Notes: a model not told the origin generated them from the letters alone. DNA of 64,000 nt from an uncultured Vibrio sp. (GCA_947504195.1 CANNGN010000009.1:1-64000), one strand, 5' to 3'. Positions 15,447 through 25,055 are shown, counted from the first letter of the stretch. Made by a program: numbers and translations.

Positions 15447-15959
15447 TCATTCCTGATTAACGAAAATCAGTTCATCAACGTTATACCCAGCTTCTTTGAC
15501 CATAGTAACGAACTTTTCTTTCAGCTCGTCACTTACAACTGGAGTTCTTGATAAAAACCAAAGTGAATCGTCGCTACCGGTGATAAAAGCGTATTGATAA
15601 CTCTCTTTATCTAGATCGAAAATCACATAAGAGCCATAAAACGGACCAAAAAATGACACTTTTAAGTGACCGATATTTTCATCTCCAGCGAATTTAGCCT
15701 TACCTATCGCCTCTTTCCACTCGTTAGCTTCGGTTGAAAATCCTCTATTTACAACCCGCACACCGCCATCATCATTTATTGAGTAAGTCGCAGTGACTTT
15801 CTCTAGCCCCCTTTCAAAGTGATGATCTAACCTGGCAATTTCATACCATTTTCCAGAATATTTATTTACATCAAAATCGGTAACAGGCTCAATAGTTTCT
15901 GGAATTCCAGCACAAGCCACCAAAGACATAGCGAGTAAAAGTACATTAAGTATTTTCAT
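15447..15959 (-). CDS. blc: bacterial lipocalin Blc
   Basis: The 170-residue protein has a lipoprotein signal ending in LVAC (Cys 16), then the lipocalin motif GKWYEIARLDHHFERG and the C-terminal strand/helix segment WFLSRTP. Blc is an outer-membrane lipocalin that binds lysophospholipids and fatty acids and is induced under envelope stress. Family length is normal. The gene is followed by the gdx riboswitch. Confidence 0.9.
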   Translation of the reverse strand: MKILNVLLLAMSLVACAGIPETIEPVTDFDVNKYSGKWYEIARLDHHFERGLEKVTATYSINDDGGVRVVNRGFSTEANEWKEAIGKAKFAGDENIGHLKVSFFGPFYGSYVIFDLDKESYQYAFITGSDDSLWFLSRTPVVSDELKEKFVTMVKEAGYNVDELIFVNQE

Positions 15960-15974
15960 ATCAATTCCTTGAGC

Positions 15975-16220
15975 TTATTTAAAAGTAACTTGTGAAAAAT
16001 GTGGATTATCAATCAACACTTCTAACTTTAATATCGACTCTAATTCAATCAGAATATCATCGTTATTCGAACTAAGCTTGATGCATTCGTGACGGCTTGC
16101 ATTACGAACTGTATCACGTGCAATTCCTTCTATACAGTCACCCTCTTTCATCGTTAACCGCACTGGAAAACGATATAAGCAGCTTAGTTCAATATAATCG
16201 TACTCATTGCAATCGATCAT
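15975..16220 (-). CDS. rof: Rho-binding antiterminator Rof
   Basis: The 81-residue protein matches Rof/YaeO: CNEYDYIELSCLYRFPVRL, then GIARDT and an acidic middle segment. Rof blocks Rho from loading on RNA and so reduces Rho-dependent termination. It starts just upstream of blc in the same direction, 15 bases apart, so the two may be co-transcribed. Confidence 0.85.
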   Translation of the reverse strand: MIDCNEYDYIELSCLYRFPVRLTMKEGDCIEGIARDTVRNASRHECIKLSSNNDDILIELESILKLEVLIDNPHFSQVTFK

Positions 16221-16272
16221 AAAATTTACCTTTGATATTGGTGACCCAGAATTATAAATCGCACTATTGGTG

Positions 16273-16761
16273 TTAGAGTTCTAACTGCCAGTAACCGACC
16301 GATTTTTTCTCACCAAACTTAACACCGACATTCGAAAATTCACCGACCTTTTTAAAACCTAGACTCTCATGTAATCCAATACTCGCTGGATTTGGCAAAG
16401 CAATTCCACCAATCGCTGTCGAGAAGCCACGTGTTCGTAATTGTGTTAAAAGCTCACCATAGAGTGCTCGCCCAACTCCGCTACCCGTCGAGTCATGGAC
16501 AAGATAGACCGAAGACTCGACGGAATACCGGTACGCTGAGCGCATTTTCCAATGATTCGCATAGGCATATCCAACGATCTCATTGTCAACTAACGCAACG
16601 ATCCAAGGAAACCCTGATGCCGTAATGGTCTCGATACGTTGCATCATATCTTGAGCAGATATTGGCGCTTCTTCAAAGGAAATAGTGGTTGAGGCGATGT
16701 AATAATTATAGATCTCGGCGATTCGCTCAGCATCTAATACGGTGACTTCTCGAATGATCAT
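16273..16761 (-). CDS. phosphinothricin-type GNAT acetyltransferase
   Basis: The 162-residue protein begins MIIREVTVLDAERIAEIYNYYI, typical of the Pat/Bar and MddA group. It has ESSVYLVHDSTGSGVGRALYGELL with the GSGVG cofactor loop and IGLHESLGFKKVGEFSNVG. Such enzymes acetylate phosphinothricin, methionine sulfone or similar L-amino acids. The physiological substrate cannot be read from sequence. Confidence 0.85.
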   Translation of the reverse strand: MIIREVTVLDAERIAEIYNYYIASTTISFEEAPISAQDMMQRIETITASGFPWIVALVDNEIVGYAYANHWKMRSAYRYSVESSVYLVHDSTGSGVGRALYGELLTQLRTRGFSTAIGGIALPNPASIGLHESLGFKKVGEFSNVGVKFGEKKSVGYWQLEL

Positions 16762-16986
16762 GCTCTCTCCATGAGGCTTAAATTAATGTCTCGCAGCTGT
16801 TTAATATAACTTTACTGACTGAGTAACGCTTTGAAAAGCAAATAAACCAGTAGAAATAGTTAACCTTAGATCACTAATAATCAACATTGATGGTTAATCC
16901 TTCATAAAATAATTTTCATTCAGGTTATGTTCAGCTTCTACTCCTTATTATGAATTTCAAGGTCGATACTCATTTGGAGAACAGAG

Positions 16987-17577
16987 ATGAAAACATTAAC
17001 CACAGCTTTTACTGTAACAACAGCACTCATAACCATTTGCTTAAGTCCAACTGTTATGGCTAAGCGCTCATCCCATTATGATTACGCGCGAGTGGTTAAA
17101 GCAACACCTGTATACGAGCATATTCGTCATCGTGTACCGGTTGAAACGTGTCGTAAAAATGGGGGCTCTCGCCATCTTTCAAACCCAAAACATACGTCAG
17201 TTGGTCCAGCAATTGTAGGAGGCGTCATTGGTGGCACCGTGGGTCATGCAATTGGTTCAAACCGAGCAAATAAACAAGTTGGCCTAATTGCAGGCTCGAT
17301 CATCGGCGCGACCATTGGCGCAAACATAAGTCACGGCAATGGGCACCATAGCCCGACCCGCCATTGTTCAACATCATTTCAAGTCAACCATGAACGCGTA
17401 TTAGTTGGGTATGATGTGACGTATCGATACAATGGACATCGCTACCATACCCATACCAAACACCATCCTGGAAAACGTATTCAGGTACCATTTCAAAAGC
17501 GCCATCACAAGCAAATGCGAAGACACTCAAGTGAGTTGGTCTTTAAACAAAAACACGATCAGCATCGAGCTAGATAA
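16987..17577 (+). CDS. exported glycine-zipper protein
   Basis: The 196-residue protein has an N-terminal signal peptide (cleavage near VMA-KRS, residue 25). It then has a strand-rich segment, a glycine-zipper double helix (VGPAIVGGVIGGTVGHAIGS and later GLIAGSIIGATIGA, about 72-116) and a His/Arg-rich C-terminal half. Glycine-zipper 2TM domains insert in the outer membrane or its inner leaflet. The high histidine content could bind metal, which is speculation. A GGAG ribosome site precedes the ATG. Confidence 0.75.
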   Translation: MKTLTTAFTVTTALITICLSPTVMAKRSSHYDYARVVKATPVYEHIRHRVPVETCRKNGGSRHLSNPKHTSVGPAIVGGVIGGTVGHAIGSNRANKQVGLIAGSIIGATIGANISHGNGHHSPTRHCSTSFQVNHERVLVGYDVTYRYNGHRYHTHTKHHPGKRIQVPFQKRHHKQMRRHSSELVFKQKHDQHRAR

Positions 17578-17679
17578 TGGCAATTTCGTGTTCGGAACGA
17601 AAATTTAAGCTGTCAACTTTAGTGAGTTCGCATAAGATTAATCTAGTACGAACCCAAGAACACAATTTTGAGGCCACTT

Positions 17680-17943
17680 ATGCGAACCATTTTCCACGTT
17701 TTGTTGATTTCGATTACGCTTTCATGCTTTTCCATGGCTAATGCGAAAGATCGGCCTCTAACCGCATCGAATCAGTCTGAAGCTGCACAAATCGCACAAA
17801 GAAACTATGGCGGCAAGGTTCTAAAGGTTGAACGCCTCACGAAAAAACAACCAGCAGAATATAGAGTGAAACTCTTGACTGATAAAGGCTCAGTAAAAAT
17901 CGTGACTATTAAATCGAACTCGCGTAAACGGAAAGGTAAGTAA
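17680..17943 (+). CDS. small exported PepSY-like protein
   Basis: The 87-residue protein has a signal peptide (MRTIFHVLLISITLSCFSMA, cleaved near ANA) and one PepSY-like domain (SEAAQIAQRNYGGKVLKVERL and YRVKLLTDKGSVKIVTI). Such small periplasmic PepSY proteins are often encoded with PhoPQ-type two-component systems and may modulate the sensor. Two bases separate its stop from the next gene. The start at 17680 follows TGAGG. An ATG four codons upstream is less likely. Confidence 0.8.
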   Translation: MRTIFHVLLISITLSCFSMANAKDRPLTASNQSEAAQIAQRNYGGKVLKVERLTKKQPAEYRVKLLTDKGSVKIVTIKSNSRKRKGK

Positions 17944-17945
17944 GT

Positions 17946-18620
17946 ATGCGAATTCTGATTGTTGAAGATGAGCCTTTAATGCTTGACCATATTACTACCT
18001 TCTTCTCAGAACAAAACTATGCGGTGGATTCTGCGCAAGATGGCGAACAGGGTTGGTTTTTGGGGTCAGAGATCAACTATGATCTTGCGATTATCGATGT
18101 CGGTTTACCCAAACTAGATGGAATTCAACTTACGAATAAGTTACGAGGTCACGGAATTAATTTTCCTATTCTAATCCTTACGGCGCGTGGCTTGTGGCAT
18201 GAAAAAGTCGAAGGGCTAGAAGCTGGAGCCGATGATTATCTAACCAAACCGTTTCATTTTGAAGAACTCAAAGCAAGAGTCGATGCTTTGTTAAGACGAG
18301 CCAATGGCAGTGCAACTAAAGAGCTAAAAAAAGGGCCGATTCGTCTCGATCTATCAGCAAAAACTGTCGAACTTGATAATCAACCTATCGAGCTCACCAG
18401 TTACGAATATCGCACGCTGGAATACCTAATGTTAAAGCCGCAGCAGGTTGTGTCAAAAACTGAATTAACCGAACATCTATACGATCAAGATTTCGACCGA
18501 GATTCCAATGTGATTGAAGTGTTTATAGGTCGATTGAGAAAAAAACTCGATCCCACTAATCAGTTAATGCCCATCGCAACCGTTCGTGGGCAAGGATATA
18601 AGTTTGTCATCAATGACTAA
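17946..18620 (+). CDS. OmpR-family response regulator, PhoP-like
   Basis: The 224-residue protein has a receiver domain with phospho-acceptor Asp51 (AIIDVGLPKLDG) and the acidic pair at 8-9. A winged-helix DNA-binding domain follows (about 130-222: ELTSYEYRTLEYLM, VIEVFIGRLRKKL, VRGQGYKF). It is the middle gene of a PepSY-regulator-kinase operon. Its last eight bases overlap the kinase start. Confidence 0.9.
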   Translation: MRILIVEDEPLMLDHITTFFSEQNYAVDSAQDGEQGWFLGSEINYDLAIIDVGLPKLDGIQLTNKLRGHGINFPILILTARGLWHEKVEGLEAGADDYLTKPFHFEELKARVDALLRRANGSATKELKKGPIRLDLSAKTVELDNQPIELTSYEYRTLEYLMLKPQQVVSKTELTEHLYDQDFDRDSNVIEVFIGRLRKKLDPTNQLMPIATVRGQGYKFVIND

Positions 18621-19992
18621 AACAACCCCCTCGAAATCCAAATTGCATCTCACCGGTAACTATTCGCTAGTAAATCGACTGTTGCTTACCTCTCTGCTCG
18701 TCTTACCTGCGTTTATGATTGTAGGTTCGCTAATGCTGTATAGCGCGTTTAAGACCAGCTTAGAAACGTCATTACAAAACCAGATGCAGAGTCAGGCTTA
18801 CACCTTAATGAGCGATGCAGAGCTGGAAGAAGATGGGTTGTTTATGCCAGACGTTATGGCTGAGCCTAGCTTTACACAACCTAGTAGTGGTCAGTATGCG
18901 TGGATTACCGGCCAATCGAAACCATTGTGGCGTTCAAAGTCGAGTCTTGTTTTAAATCAGCCTATGCTTCATACACACTCGCCAATTATTCCCGGAAAAG
19001 TACAGTTTCAGATACCATCAAATGACTTTCCCTACTACCAATTAACTTATGATACGAGCTGGCAATCTGGGAATGATGAAGCCTTGCTGAGATTTGTCGT
19101 CACACACACGCCCGAAACTCTCGCAGCTGAGTTAAGCAGTTTCAGTCGCCAAATTATTCTTTGGATTTTAGGGCTGACACTTGCCCTTCTCGTCATCCAA
19201 TATTTGATCACTCGTTGGGGCCTGCGACCACTCGATAATGTCGCCGATGAACTTTCGCGTTTGGAGTCAGGTGAGATTAAGCGTCTTGATGGAAAATATC
19301 CAAAAGAGTTAAAGCCAGTTATCAATAATTTAAATCGAGTGCTTAATGCTCAACAGTCTCAACGCCAGCGCTTTAAAAACACATTATCCGAGCTTGCTCA
19401 CAGCCTTAAGACCCCCCTCGCCATCATTCAATCGAGTCATCACGGCAGTGAACCGACAAAACAGAACGAGCTTGTTGGGGAGCAGGTGTCGCGTATGAGC
19501 AATATCATTAATCACCATCTCAGTCGGGCACATTTAGGCCATCAACCTCTTACTGGAAACGTAGCGGTATTGCCATTGATTCAGCGTCTCACCGATGCTT
19601 TGCGCAAGCTCGATATCTATTCCCATATCGATATTCAACTGAACATCGCTGACAATATCCATTTTCATGGTGATGATAGCGATTTAATGGAAATGATGGG
19701 TAACGTCATCGAAAACGGATGTAAGTACGGAAAAAGTAAACTTGTGGTTTCGGTGGAAATTTCCGCAAAAGGGTTAAAAATGACTGTTGAAGATGATGGC
19801 CCTGGTATTGCTCCTCACCTGCGCACTTCAATTCTTAAGCGTGGTGCTCGCTCAGATACGGCAAGCTTAGGACAAGGATTAGGACTGGCGGTAGTGACAG
19901 ACATTTTGAGTAGCTACGGTGGTGAACTTAACATTACAACGTCACGTTTTGATGGCGCGTGTTTTGAGTTGGTTGTACCGAATACGGATTAG
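18613..19992 (+). CDS. sensor histidine kinase, PhoQ-like
   Basis: The 459-residue kinase has a TM helix (about 22-42), a periplasmic sensor region of about 130 residues, a second helix (about 181-199), a HAMP-like linker, an H box LAHSLKTPLA (His263) and an ATPase domain with NVIENGCKYG, DDGPGI and GQGLGLAVV. The AHSLKTPLA wording is that of the PhoQ branch. The start ATG overlaps the regulator's stop region. Signals could be divalent cations or cationic peptides by analogy, not shown here. Confidence 0.85.
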   Translation: MTKTTPSKSKLHLTGNYSLVNRLLLTSLLVLPAFMIVGSLMLYSAFKTSLETSLQNQMQSQAYTLMSDAELEEDGLFMPDVMAEPSFTQPSSGQYAWITGQSKPLWRSKSSLVLNQPMLHTHSPIIPGKVQFQIPSNDFPYYQLTYDTSWQSGNDEALLRFVVTHTPETLAAELSSFSRQIILWILGLTLALLVIQYLITRWGLRPLDNVADELSRLESGEIKRLDGKYPKELKPVINNLNRVLNAQQSQRQRFKNTLSELAHSLKTPLAIIQSSHHGSEPTKQNELVGEQVSRMSNIINHHLSRAHLGHQPLTGNVAVLPLIQRLTDALRKLDIYSHIDIQLNIADNIHFHGDDSDLMEMMGNVIENGCKYGKSKLVVSVEISAKGLKMTVEDDGPGIAPHLRTSILKRGARSDTASLGQGLGLAVVTDILSSYGGELNITTSRFDGACFELVVPNTD

Positions 19993-20021
19993 CACTAGGT
20001 TAACACTCGGATTCTAGTATT

Positions 20022-20384
20022 TTATTCGCTGGGCTCAGGCCTTGTAATTAAAAACGTCGCAACACAAATAAATAAGACTGTAACCCCGACCAATAACCAT
20101 ACGACCTCTACCCGTTGATACATAAAGAACAAGCTAACAATTAACATCAACACGGCGATAATTTTACTTTTTCGCGAAATAGTGCCGTACCGCTCCCAGT
20201 TAATCAACAATGGCCCAAGAATCGCGTGAGCATAGATCCACTTATGTAGGCGTTCGGAACCCTTCGCTGAAAGCCAAGCCGCGAGAAGCAGAAATGGCAC
20301 TGTTGGCAAGCCAGGGAGAAACACTCCGATAAAGGCTAAGAACAGAAAAAAATAGGCGAAAATTAGCGCAAATAGTTTTGTCAT
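20022..20384 (-). CDS. DUF454/YbaN-family inner-membrane protein
   Basis: The 120-residue protein has the DUF454 signature: GVFLPGLPTVPFLLLAAW and SERLHKWIYAHAILGPLI with an N-terminal and two C-terminal hydrophobic helices. Function is unknown across the family. It is convergent with the kinase gene, separated by 29 bases. Confidence 0.85.
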   Translation of the reverse strand: MTKLFALIFAYFFLFLAFIGVFLPGLPTVPFLLLAAWLSAKGSERLHKWIYAHAILGPLLINWERYGTISRKSKIIAVLMLIVSLFFMYQRVEVVWLLVGVTVLFICVATFLITRPEPSE

Positions 20385-20479
20385 CGTGTTTCATTTATCA
20401 TCAAGTTTCGCTCCAGAAATTCACGATTATATAGAATTCCCACTTATAGCACGTTAGCCCCCACATTAGCCCCTTCAAC

Positions 20480-21121
20480 TTATAAAAGATGAATAATTCG
20501 CCATGCATTCATGAACCCGAAACATGTAAAGATTAACGCGGCACCTAAACCAATTTTAGTTTGGTTCCTCAATATCCAAGGTTTTATCAGCGGTAATGAA
20601 AAAACCGTCGCGATTATACCGTGCATTAGCAAAGAATTGAGAAATATGAGTATTATTACAAAAGCAAAATCAAGCAACGATGTCGTTGTAACCGGCAACG
20701 TTGTCATAAAAATACTGCTAAAAAACAACATAGTCTTAGGATTAGAAATATTGATCAAGTATCCAACTGCAAAGGGATGTTTCGACAGCAACTTTTGAGA
20801 AAAAACGCGAGAAGAAGCATTTGCTCTAGAAATCAGTGAAGCCCTAAAAAGCGTTAAGCCTAAATATATTAAATAACAACAACCTAATGCACTTAACGCT
20901 AAGAAAAGTGTTTCACTGAATTGATTCTCCGCAATTGAAATTGACATTGCAATTAGTACTGCAAACGTCGTCCCTGCACTCGCAATACCAAACAGGGTAA
21001 ACGCCCGATACCATTTCGAATAGGAAACGGTTGTCATCAATAACATATGATTTTGCCCAGGAATAAGCAATGCAACGGTTTGTATCGACAATATTAATCC
21101 AATGCTTTGATACAGAGTCAC
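20480..21121 (-). CDS. LysE/RhtB-family exporter
   Basis: The 213-residue protein has LSIQTVALLIPGQNHMLLM (the LysE N-terminal P-G motif), about six helices and ISNPKTMLFFSSIF, the internal conserved stretch. It is more diverged than the exporter at 5044-5673. Likely an amino-acid or small-molecule exporter, substrate unknown. Stands alone. Confidence 0.8.
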   Translation of the reverse strand: MTLYQSIGLILSIQTVALLIPGQNHMLLMTTVSYSKWYRAFTLFGIASAGTTFAVLIAMSISIAENQFSETLFLALSALGCCYLIYLGLTLFRASLISRANASSRVFSQKLLSKHPFAVGYLINISNPKTMLFFSSIFMTTLPVTTTSLLDFAFVIILIFLNSLLMHGIIATVFSLPLIKPWILRNQTKIGLGAALIFTCFGFMNAWRIIHLL

Positions 21122-21256
21122 TTTTTACCTCACTTTAAAACGATCATTTTCCATCATAATTATCTTTCCAACAGATAAGCACAATTAACCTAAAAAACCC
21201 GAACAATCAGACAGTAACAATAGAGTCATTAAATGCTGATGGAAAAAATATCAATA

Positions 21257-22639
21257 TCACGAGCATCGACCAACTATTGCTATCATCTTATCGAGTTCCT
21301 CTTTTGCATGCCCTGCTAATGGATGACCAATATTAATTCGAACACACTCGTCATAGAGTGCTCGTGTGCTAAACAGAGTTCCCGCGCGAATATCTAAGTT
21401 ACACTCCGATATTTCCTTAGTAAATGCCTGTCGATTTAAAGAGGGAATTTGTAGCCATAAAACCATTCCACCCTGTGGGTTACTGATTTTTACGTCTGGC
21501 GATAGGTGAGTAATTAAGTAACTCAAATATTGTTGACGCAATACCAATAGTTGAGCGCGTCTTCGCCTAAGGTGCTTGTTATATTGGCCCGAACTAATGA
21601 AATCGGCGATAGCCAGTTGTGTGAGCATCGTAACACCAAAGCCAGTGACAGCGATGATATTTTGATAGGTCTTTTGAAACTTACCCGGTAAGCACCAACC
21701 CAAACGATAACTAGGGGAAAGACTCTTTGAAACTGACCCACACCATAATATATATCCGCCTTTGTCGTAGTACTTTGCCGGCAACGGAATTTGAGACGAA
21801 TATGAAAGTTCAAGATAAACGTCATCTTCAATGATTGGCACTTGATAATGGTTTGCTAACCGAGCTAACTTTTGCTTTTGTTGCGATGACATCGTAATGC
21901 CCTGCGGATTCATGTGTGATGTACAAAACACCGCCGCATCAATACTGTTCTCCTTAAGGTGTGCTTCGAACTGTTCAAGGTCAATACCCTCTTCTAGGCA
22001 AGGAATTTCAACAATCTTGCGTGACATACTACCGAGAAGTTCGATGATGCCATTAAAGCAAGGAGAGCTGATCGCAATGATATCGCCTTCACGTGTACAA
22101 GACTCTAGTGCAACTTTTACCGCCGACATGCACCCGGCTGTTATCACCAGTTCAGATGAATCGAAGTGCAGGCCAAGCTTGGAAAAATGTGACGATAACG
22201 CTTGCCGAAAAATAGGTTCGCCCTGCTTATCTGGATATTGATCGACCTTGCTGCCTAAGCGTTTCAACGTACGGCGAAACGATCGCTCTAATTCAAGAAC
22301 AGTTTGTTCATCATTAGGGGTATTCGACTCTCCTAATGGCCCATTTTTCGTCGCATAGAGAATTGGACTAGGTTTAACGGTGGAAACTTGGCTAACAAAC
22401 TGCACAAGGTCTGGTGTGGCATGAGCTCGTGAACTTGGAGAAATAAAATACCCAGCTTGTGGCCGTGAGTGAATCCAACCCTGAGATTCGAGCTCTTGAT
22501 AACAGCTCACCACTGTCGACATGCTAATGGCCTCTTGACGCGCAAGGGTACGAAGTGACGGCATTCTGCTGCCTTCTTTTCGCTTGCCATTGATGATCTC
22601 TTCGATGAAGAGATTGGCGAGTTGCTTATAAATACTCAT
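21257..22639 (-). CDS. MocR-type regulator (GntR helix-turn-helix plus aminotransferase domain)
   Basis: The 460-residue protein has an N-terminal GntR winged helix (about 1-70: PSLRTLARQEAISMSTVVSCYQELESQGW) and a class I aminotransferase-like domain (about 110-455). The PLP lysine is in CGSVSKSLSPSYRLGW. MocR proteins sense PLP or amino-metabolite ligands and usually control a divergent gene. Here that is the EamA transporter at 22750. A 9-bp inverted repeat in the gap is the likely operator. Confidence 0.9.
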   Translation of the reverse strand: MSIYKQLANLFIEEIINGKRKEGSRMPSLRTLARQEAISMSTVVSCYQELESQGWIHSRPQAGYFISPSSRAHATPDLVQFVSQVSTVKPSPILYATKNGPLGESNTPNDEQTVLELERSFRRTLKRLGSKVDQYPDKQGEPIFRQALSSHFSKLGLHFDSSELVITAGCMSAVKVALESCTREGDIIAISSPCFNGIIELLGSMSRKIVEIPCLEEGIDLEQFEAHLKENSIDAAVFCTSHMNPQGITMSSQQKQKLARLANHYQVPIIEDDVYLELSYSSQIPLPAKYYDKGGYILWCGSVSKSLSPSYRLGWCLPGKFQKTYQNIIAVTGFGVTMLTQLAIADFISSGQYNKHLRRRRAQLLVLRQQYLSYLITHLSPDVKISNPQGGMVLWLQIPSLNRQAFTKEISECNLDIRAGTLFSTRALYDECVRINIGHPLAGHAKEELDKMIAIVGRCS

Positions 22640-22655
22640 CGAATACACACCCAAC

Positions 22656-22703
22656 TGTACTGGTAATTATTTTAAAAATTGTATCTGTACCCTAACCAGT
22701 ACA
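22656..22703. promoter_or_regulatory. candidate MocR operator
   Basis: TGTACTGGT (22656-22664) and ACCAGTACA (22695-22703) are exact inverted repeats, 39 bases apart, in the promoter region between the MocR gene and the EamA gene. CTGTACCC at about 22685 adds a partial third copy. Wide-spaced repeated half-sites suit MocR dimers. Confidence 0.6.
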
Positions 22704-22749
22704 CAAGCGATACTCAGCTCAATAAACAACTAAATGGAGCAAGATAAGA

Positions 22750-23643
22750 GTGAAACGACGTGATTTATTACTTGCGATTGCATTGATGGCAATTTGGGGC
22801 TTTAATTTTTCGATGATCAAATTAGGGGTAACCAATGTAAACCCGCTTATCGCAACGGCGGTACGTTTTACACTTGCGGTTATTCCAGCGATCTTTTTTA
22901 TCGCCAAACCCAATGTTCAATGGCGCTATTTAATCGGATATGGCGTTGTTTTTGGTGTAGGGATTTGGGGAATGGCATCTTGGTCAATTACCGCGGGATT
23001 ATCATCAGGAATTTCATCTATATTGCTTTCCAGCAATGTGTTAATAGGTATGGCTGTTGGCATTTGGGTATTAAAGGAAAGTCCCTCTCAGCGAAAGTTG
23101 ATCGGTGCGTTGCTTGCCTTATGTGCTTTGGTGGTTTTACTTCTTGATGCCTCTGGCAATGTCACCTTAGAGGGTGTAATTTTAATTCTGATTGCGGCGT
23201 GCAGTTGGACATTGATGAGCGTTATTGTTAAAGCCTCACAAACCACACAAGCATTCGCATTTAATGTGTGGGGAATGCTCTTCGCCCCAATACCATTAGT
23301 GTTATTTGCAACTCTTTTACATGGCGAGCAAATACTATGGCAAGCAGTAGAGCTGTGGGACTGGAACACAACAATAGCGGTTGTTTTTCAAGCTTATCCA
23401 ACCACCTTATTAGGCTATTGGATATGGAATTTACTGCTAATTAAATACCCTTTAAGTACCACTGCACCACTTACTTTGTTGGTACCCGTATTTTCTTTAA
23501 TCAGTGGGAACTTCATGCATGGAGAAGCATTGTCACCAGCCCAACTTATCGCATCTGCTTTTTTTCTGGTCGGGATTGGTGTCATCGTGAAACCAACCAG
23601 CACTAAGGTCGGAAATACTAACTTAAACGAAAAAGCCACATGA
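22750..23643 (+). CDS. EamA/DMT-family transporter
   Basis: The 297-residue protein has ten predicted helices in two EamA repeats (about 5-135 and 145-285). It starts KRRDLLLAIALMAIWGFNFSMIK, the usual EamA opening. It begins at GTG, with GGAG nine bases upstream. Family members export amino acids, purines or drugs. Control by the adjacent MocR regulator suggests an amino-acid or PLP-related compound. Confidence 0.85.
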   Translation: MKRRDLLLAIALMAIWGFNFSMIKLGVTNVNPLIATAVRFTLAVIPAIFFIAKPNVQWRYLIGYGVVFGVGIWGMASWSITAGLSSGISSILLSSNVLIGMAVGIWVLKESPSQRKLIGALLALCALVVLLLDASGNVTLEGVILILIAACSWTLMSVIVKASQTTQAFAFNVWGMLFAPIPLVLFATLLHGEQILWQAVELWDWNTTIAVVFQAYPTTLLGYWIWNLLLIKYPLSTTAPLTLLVPVFSLISGNFMHGEALSPAQLIASAFFLVGIGVIVKPTSTKVGNTNLNEKAT

Positions 23644-24009
23644 TTAGGTAACCATAAAAGCGGCACATATTGAGGGATTATTGACTATGGGCAACCGAAC
23701 TCTAGTTCCTCAATAGTTTTCGAACAATTGTTAATCAGGAACAACCAGCACAGCTTTAGCTCCTTTTATAAAAACAAGTTCTACTGGTTTTTCATAAAAC
23801 AGAAGCTCACTATTCACATCAAATAAATTACTGATCAATATAGAGTTAATCAACGAATTTCTGAAACATTAAGACTGAGCACTAAGTGTGTTTTTCGAAA
23901 CTTAGACTACACTCAGGTTAGGTTAAACTTTTTCATCTATTTTTGATTATTGTCGACAGTTAACATCAAAGTTAGGTTAAGCCAGATTATTCCGAGAAAA
24001 CTGTTACCT
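23644..24009 (+). promoter_or_regulatory. upstream region of the barrel-GGDEF operon with repeated GTTAGGTTAA
   Basis: GTTAGGTTAA appears at 23917-23926 and again at 23971-23980, 54 bases apart and on the same face, just upstream of the operon starting at 24010. It could be a regulator site. Nothing else in this 366-base stretch was recognised. Confidence 0.4.
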
Positions 24010-25029
24010 ATGCGAAAAACACTTACAGCTTTATTTATGCCTATTATCGGTTTTATACCGCACCTCTCCTATGCTGAAACGAATGGGTTTCAAATCTTAG
24101 GTGAAAATAGCCGGTGGGCAATCGATATTGCGTCTAGAGCAACACGTAATATAGATAAAAACCACAACAGTTTAATGACATCTATTGGTCTAGATATCCA
24201 CAAAGTATTTAGTAACCAAACATCTGATATAGGTACGCTAACTTTTCAACCCTATGTTGTTAAGTTAGATAATGTAAGCAATCCTGGATTTACCTTTGAA
24301 GATGGTGACGATACCGAACTTACGTGGCGAATTGCTAATTTCAATTATACGGCATTAAGTCAAGGTCAGTTCAATATTAAATTGGGTCATTTAGAAATTC
24401 CTTACGGTTTAGAATATCAGCTAGATACCAATGGTACTTTACGTCAATTTACCTACAGTGATAGAGGGATCAAGGCCGATTGGGGAGTTTCAATTAATGG
24501 CATACTGCCTCAGTTAGAATACGAGGTGGCACTAACCCGAGGTTCTGGGAATGAGATCACATCTAGAGATAACCCCCACATTTTTTCTGGAAGAATAGGC
24601 ACTCTCAGCAATAAAAATACGATTTTAGGCATGTCTTGGTTTTCCGGTGATGTATTGGGAAGAAATGGTACAACTCAAAGGAAAAAAATAGGGTTAGATG
24701 CTTCATACTATTATTATCAGTGGCAGTTCAGAGCTGAATCATCTATCGGCTCAACGGCAAATAATGACACGGTTAATGCCCTAGCAGAAACGCTATGGAT
24801 GAGCTCCAAAGAAAGTCTCTCAAGCTATATTCAACTAGGATATCAAAGTACAGAAGTTGATCATCAAGTCGGTAGCGATACTCAATCTACCAGTTATTGG
24901 TTGGCAGGTGTGCAGTGGTTAAGCCACAATTGTTTTGATATCAGCGCTCAATACAAACATAAACTAAAAGATACAACTACAATAGAGATAGACCCAGTTT
25001 TTAATTTACAAATCAGGTTTAGATTATGA
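24010..25029 (+). CDS. outer-membrane beta-barrel protein of unknown function
   Basis: The 339-residue protein has a signal peptide (MRKTLTALFMPIIGFIPHLS, cleavage near YA-ETN). Long alternating strands follow, ending in LQIRFRL with aromatic/hydrophobic C-terminal residues, as in outer-membrane barrels. Parts (FNIKLGHLEIPYGLEYQ) resemble porin or phosphate-selective-porin strands. The start at 24010 gives the cleanest signal. A longer frame begins at 23950. First gene of an operon with a periplasmic protein and a GGDEF protein. Confidence 0.7.
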   Translation: MRKTLTALFMPIIGFIPHLSYAETNGFQILGENSRWAIDIASRATRNIDKNHNSLMTSIGLDIHKVFSNQTSDIGTLTFQPYVVKLDNVSNPGFTFEDGDDTELTWRIANFNYTALSQGQFNIKLGHLEIPYGLEYQLDTNGTLRQFTYSDRGIKADWGVSINGILPQLEYEVALTRGSGNEITSRDNPHIFSGRIGTLSNKNTILGMSWFSGDVLGRNGTTQRKKIGLDASYYYYQWQFRAESSIGSTANNDTVNALAETLWMSSKESLSSYIQLGYQSTEVDHQVGSDTQSTSYWLAGVQWLSHNCFDISAQYKHKLKDTTTIEIDPVFNLQIRFRL

Positions 25030-25055
25030 TAACCAGTACACATCGGTGTTAACGT

